Shown: positions 40,310 through 42,141 of the stretch, piece after piece
How the letters are laid out: every line of letters starts with the position of its first letter
Position numbering within the stretch: position 1 is the stretch's first letter
Origin: UBA7803 sp041686955
GTDB taxonomy: Bacteria > Pseudomonadota > Gammaproteobacteria > Pseudomonadales > Azotimanducaceae
Assembly: GCA_041686955.1 (NCBI GenBank)
Contig: JAWLCV010000036.1
Location: forward strand, 1-42,141
Reading direction: 5' to 3'
Length of the DNA: 42,141 nt
Translations under genes and position numbers: made by a program
The notes under the pieces: generated by a model
Databases searched by the model: none
What the model was told of the DNA's origin: nothing
What the model saw: the letters and a program-made list of their open reading frames with translations, nothing else

Positions 40310-42010
40310 ATGAGCGAGCAGACAGCACCCCGACAGGCCCCAGCCGGTCGCGGGGCCAACAAGATGCCATTCCACAAGTACCGGCGGTTCGAGCCCATTG
40401 CGCTCACCGACCGGCAATGGCCGAGCAAGGTCATCGAGCGCGCGCCGCGCTGGTGCAGCGTCGATCTGCGCGACGGCAACCAGGCGCTGATCGACCCCAT
40501 GAGCGTTGAAGAGAAGCTGACGCTGTGGAACCTGCTGCTCGAGATCGGCTTCTCGGAGATCGAGGTGGGGTTCCCGGCAGCATCCCAGCCGGACTTCGAC
40601 TTCATCCGCCGAATCATCGACGAGGAGCGCATTCCCGAGGGCGTTGCGGTACAGGTGCTCTGTCAGGCCCGGCCGGAGCTGATCGAGCGCACCGTGGAAG
40701 CCCTGCGCGGGGCGCCCAAGGTTATCTTCCACCTCTACAACTCCACCTCGGAGCTGCAGCGCCGGGTGGTGTTCAACATGGATCGCGCGGGCATCGTCGA
40801 TCTGGCGGTGCGCGGCACCCGGATGGTGAAGGAAGGCCTGGCCGCGCTCGATGCCGACATCACCTTCGAGTACTCTCCGGAGAGCTTCACCGGAACCGAG
40901 CTCGACTTCGCCGTGGAGATCTGCACCGCGGTGGCCGACGAGTGGGGAGCGACGCCGGAGCGGCCGATGATCGTCAACCTTCCCTCCACGGTGGAGATGG
41001 CCACACCCAACGTCTATGCGGACCAGGTGGAGTGGTTCTGCCGCAACTTCCCGCGCCGCGACAGCGCCGTCATCAGCCTGCACACCCACAACGACCGTGG
41101 CACCGGGGTGGCGGCCACCGAACTGGCCCTCATGGCGGGGGCCGAGCGGGTGGAGGGCACCTTGTTCGGCAACGGCGAACGCACGGGCAACTGCGACGTG
41201 ATCACCATGGCCATGAACCTGTTCAGCCAGGGAATCGACCCGGAGCTCGACTTCAGCGACATGCCCCGCATCCGCCGCGTGGCGGAAGAGGTGACCAAGC
41301 TGCCGGTGCACCCCCGCCATCCTTACGCGGGGGAACTGGTGTTCACCGCTTTTTCGGGCTCTCACCAGGACGCCATCAAGAAGGGCATGGCCAAGGTGGA
41401 CCGGAACCGCTGGGAAGTGCCTTACCTTCCCATCGACCCGGCGGACGTGGGCTCCTCCTACAAGGAGACCGTGCGCGTCAACAGCCAGTCCGGCAAGGGC
41501 GGTGTCGGCTTCATTCTCGAGGAGGTGTACGGCATCTCGCTGCCCCGGGACATGCTGGTGGAGTTCAGCAGGGTCGTGCAGCGGCTGACGGAAACGTTGA
41601 ACCGCGAGGTGAAGAACGCCGAGATCCTCGATGCCCTGTTCCACGAGTACGTGGCGGACCAGGGGCCGTACAAGCTGCTGAACTTCGACCTGCTCACGGG
41701 CCACGAGGCGGATCAGCGCTGCGTGGCGCGGGTGGAGGTCTCCGAGCAGTCGGTGACCATCGACGGCGAGGGCTCCGGTCCCATCGAGGCCTTCGTGAAC
41801 GGCCTGGTGGCAACCCTGAACGAGCCGCTCAACATCATCGACTACCACGAGCAATCCATGGGCGCCGGCAAGGACGCTCAGGCGATCTGCATGGTGGCGA
41901 TCGACGAGGGCGAGAGCGGCCGCTGCTACGGCATCGGCATGTCGCGGAACACGATCACGGCGTCGTTCAACGCCATCATGTCGGCGATGAACCGGCGCTG
42001 GCGGCACTGA
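40310..42010 (+). CDS. leuA: 2-isopropylmalate synthase (long form)
   Basis: 566 residues. It condenses 2-oxoisovalerate with acetyl-CoA, the first leucine-specific step. It is the long LeuA subtype that starts MPFHKYRRFEPIAL...DRQWPSKVIERAPRWCSVDLRDGNQALIDPM, unlike E. coli LeuA. It has a TIM barrel with the metal and catalytic motifs LRDGNQ, EVGFPAASQPDFDF and HTHNDRGTGVAATELALMAG, then the flexible linker (YKETVRVNSQSGKGG) and the C-terminal allosteric domain (~435-560) that binds leucine. GAGGA at 40300-40304 is its ribosome site. It has its own promoter and leader. Confidence 0.97.
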   Translation: MSEQTAPRQAPAGRGANKMPFHKYRRFEPIALTDRQWPSKVIERAPRWCSVDLRDGNQALIDPMSVEEKLTLWNLLLEIGFSEIEVGFPAASQPDFDFIRRIIDEERIPEGVAVQVLCQARPELIERTVEALRGAPKVIFHLYNSTSELQRRVVFNMDRAGIVDLAVRGTRMVKEGLAALDADITFEYSPESFTGTELDFAVEICTAVADEWGATPERPMIVNLPSTVEMATPNVYADQVEWFCRNFPRRDSAVISLHTHNDRGTGVAATELALMAGAERVEGTLFGNGERTGNCDVITMAMNLFSQGIDPELDFSDMPRIRRVAEEVTKLPVHPRHPYAGELVFTAFSGSHQDAIKKGMAKVDRNRWEVPYLPIDPADVGSSYKETVRVNSQSGKGGVGFILEEVYGISLPRDMLVEFSRVVQRLTETLNREVKNAEILDALFHEYVADQGPYKLLNFDLLTGHEADQRCVARVEVSEQSVTIDGEGSGPIEAFVNGLVATLNEPLNIIDYHEQSMGAGKDAQAICMVAIDEGESGRCYGIGMSRNTITASFNAIMSAMNRRWRH

Positions 42011-42141
42011 GGCCGCGGCACCGGGGCTGCACCGGGACATCCGCGTCGTTCCGGGCGGGACATGGGCGTTTTCGAGCGCGACCGCCTCCGGTGAATCCGC
42101 TTGCGGGCCGCGGGCGTCGGCGTCCTGTCAACGGCGGCCGG
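42011..42141. other. Region after leuA, no gene seen
   Basis: 131 bases to the right edge. There is no ORF of useful length, no clear hairpin with a U-tract and no promoter-like pair. It may hold the leuA 3' end or the promoter of a gene beyond the window. Confidence 0.5.

Noticed and set aside
40124..42040. 638-codon open frame on the minus strand opposite leuA
   Set aside because: Antisense shadow of leuA, with no motifs.

Overview
The window is high-GC chromosomal DNA from a gammaproteobacterium. The gene order is the gammaproteobacterial core order: queA-tgt-yajC-secD-secF; suhB divergent from trmJ-iscR-iscS; ndk-rlmN-pilW-rodZ-hisS-yfgM-bamB-der; xseA divergent from guaB-guaA-tadA-purL; purT; leuA. 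The best guess is a Chromatiales / Ectothiorhodospiraceae-like lineage; species cannot be read from this sequence. I see no transposase, integrase, prophage module, CRISPR array or rRNA, and one tRNA (Leu, CAA).

Layout. 1-3.6 kb: the 3' end of an EAL-HDOD gene, then an NhaC-type antiporter and a MarR regulator on the minus strand, divergent from an unusual amidohydrolase-like gene, with two TTGA-N4-TCAA palindromes between them. 3.7-8.1 kb: an exported DUF885 protein, a Gln-rich exported PRC-barrel protein with a small membrane protein, tRNA-Leu, and a GST-like protein. 8.2-13.5 kb: tRNA queuosine genes and the Sec accessory translocon genes in one tight operon. 13.6-15.4 kb: a three-gene inner-membrane cassette (small helical protein, holin-superfamily protein, DUF3618 protein). 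15.5-26.7 kb: suhB, trmJ, iscR, iscS and a long run of overlapping housekeeping genes through der. 26.7-35.6 kb: xseA, then guaB, guaA, tadA and purL. 35.6-40.1 kb: small and hypothetical genes, rhomboid, NUDIX, DUF3135, gamma-carbonic anhydrase and purT. 40.1-42.0 kb: leuA behind a 237-base leader.

Most striking signals. (1) A 19-codon GTG ORF with seven Leu codons, LLLLSLRLPA at its end, lies in the leuA leader behind a good promoter, and looks like an undescribed leucine leader peptide. (2) The isc locus keeps the usual flanks (suhB/trmJ on one side, ndk-rlmN-pilW on the other) but has no iscU, iscA, hscB, hscA, fdx or iscX, and IscS has lost its IscU-binding tail; iscR still has a near-perfect type 1 IscR site, and its promoter geometry predicts a leaderless mRNA. 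(3) Two envelope loci (PRC-barrel and the three-gene cassette) have matching sigma-54 -24/-12 elements, TGGCACG-N4-(A/C)TGCA, suggesting a small co-regulon; the second transcript would begin with two back-to-back perfect hairpins. (4) The MarR-family palindrome pair between the antiporter operon and the amidohydrolase-like gene, whose product lacks several family metal ligands.

No gene-free stretch exceeds 300 bases. All functional names come from motif recognition by eye; no database search was run.
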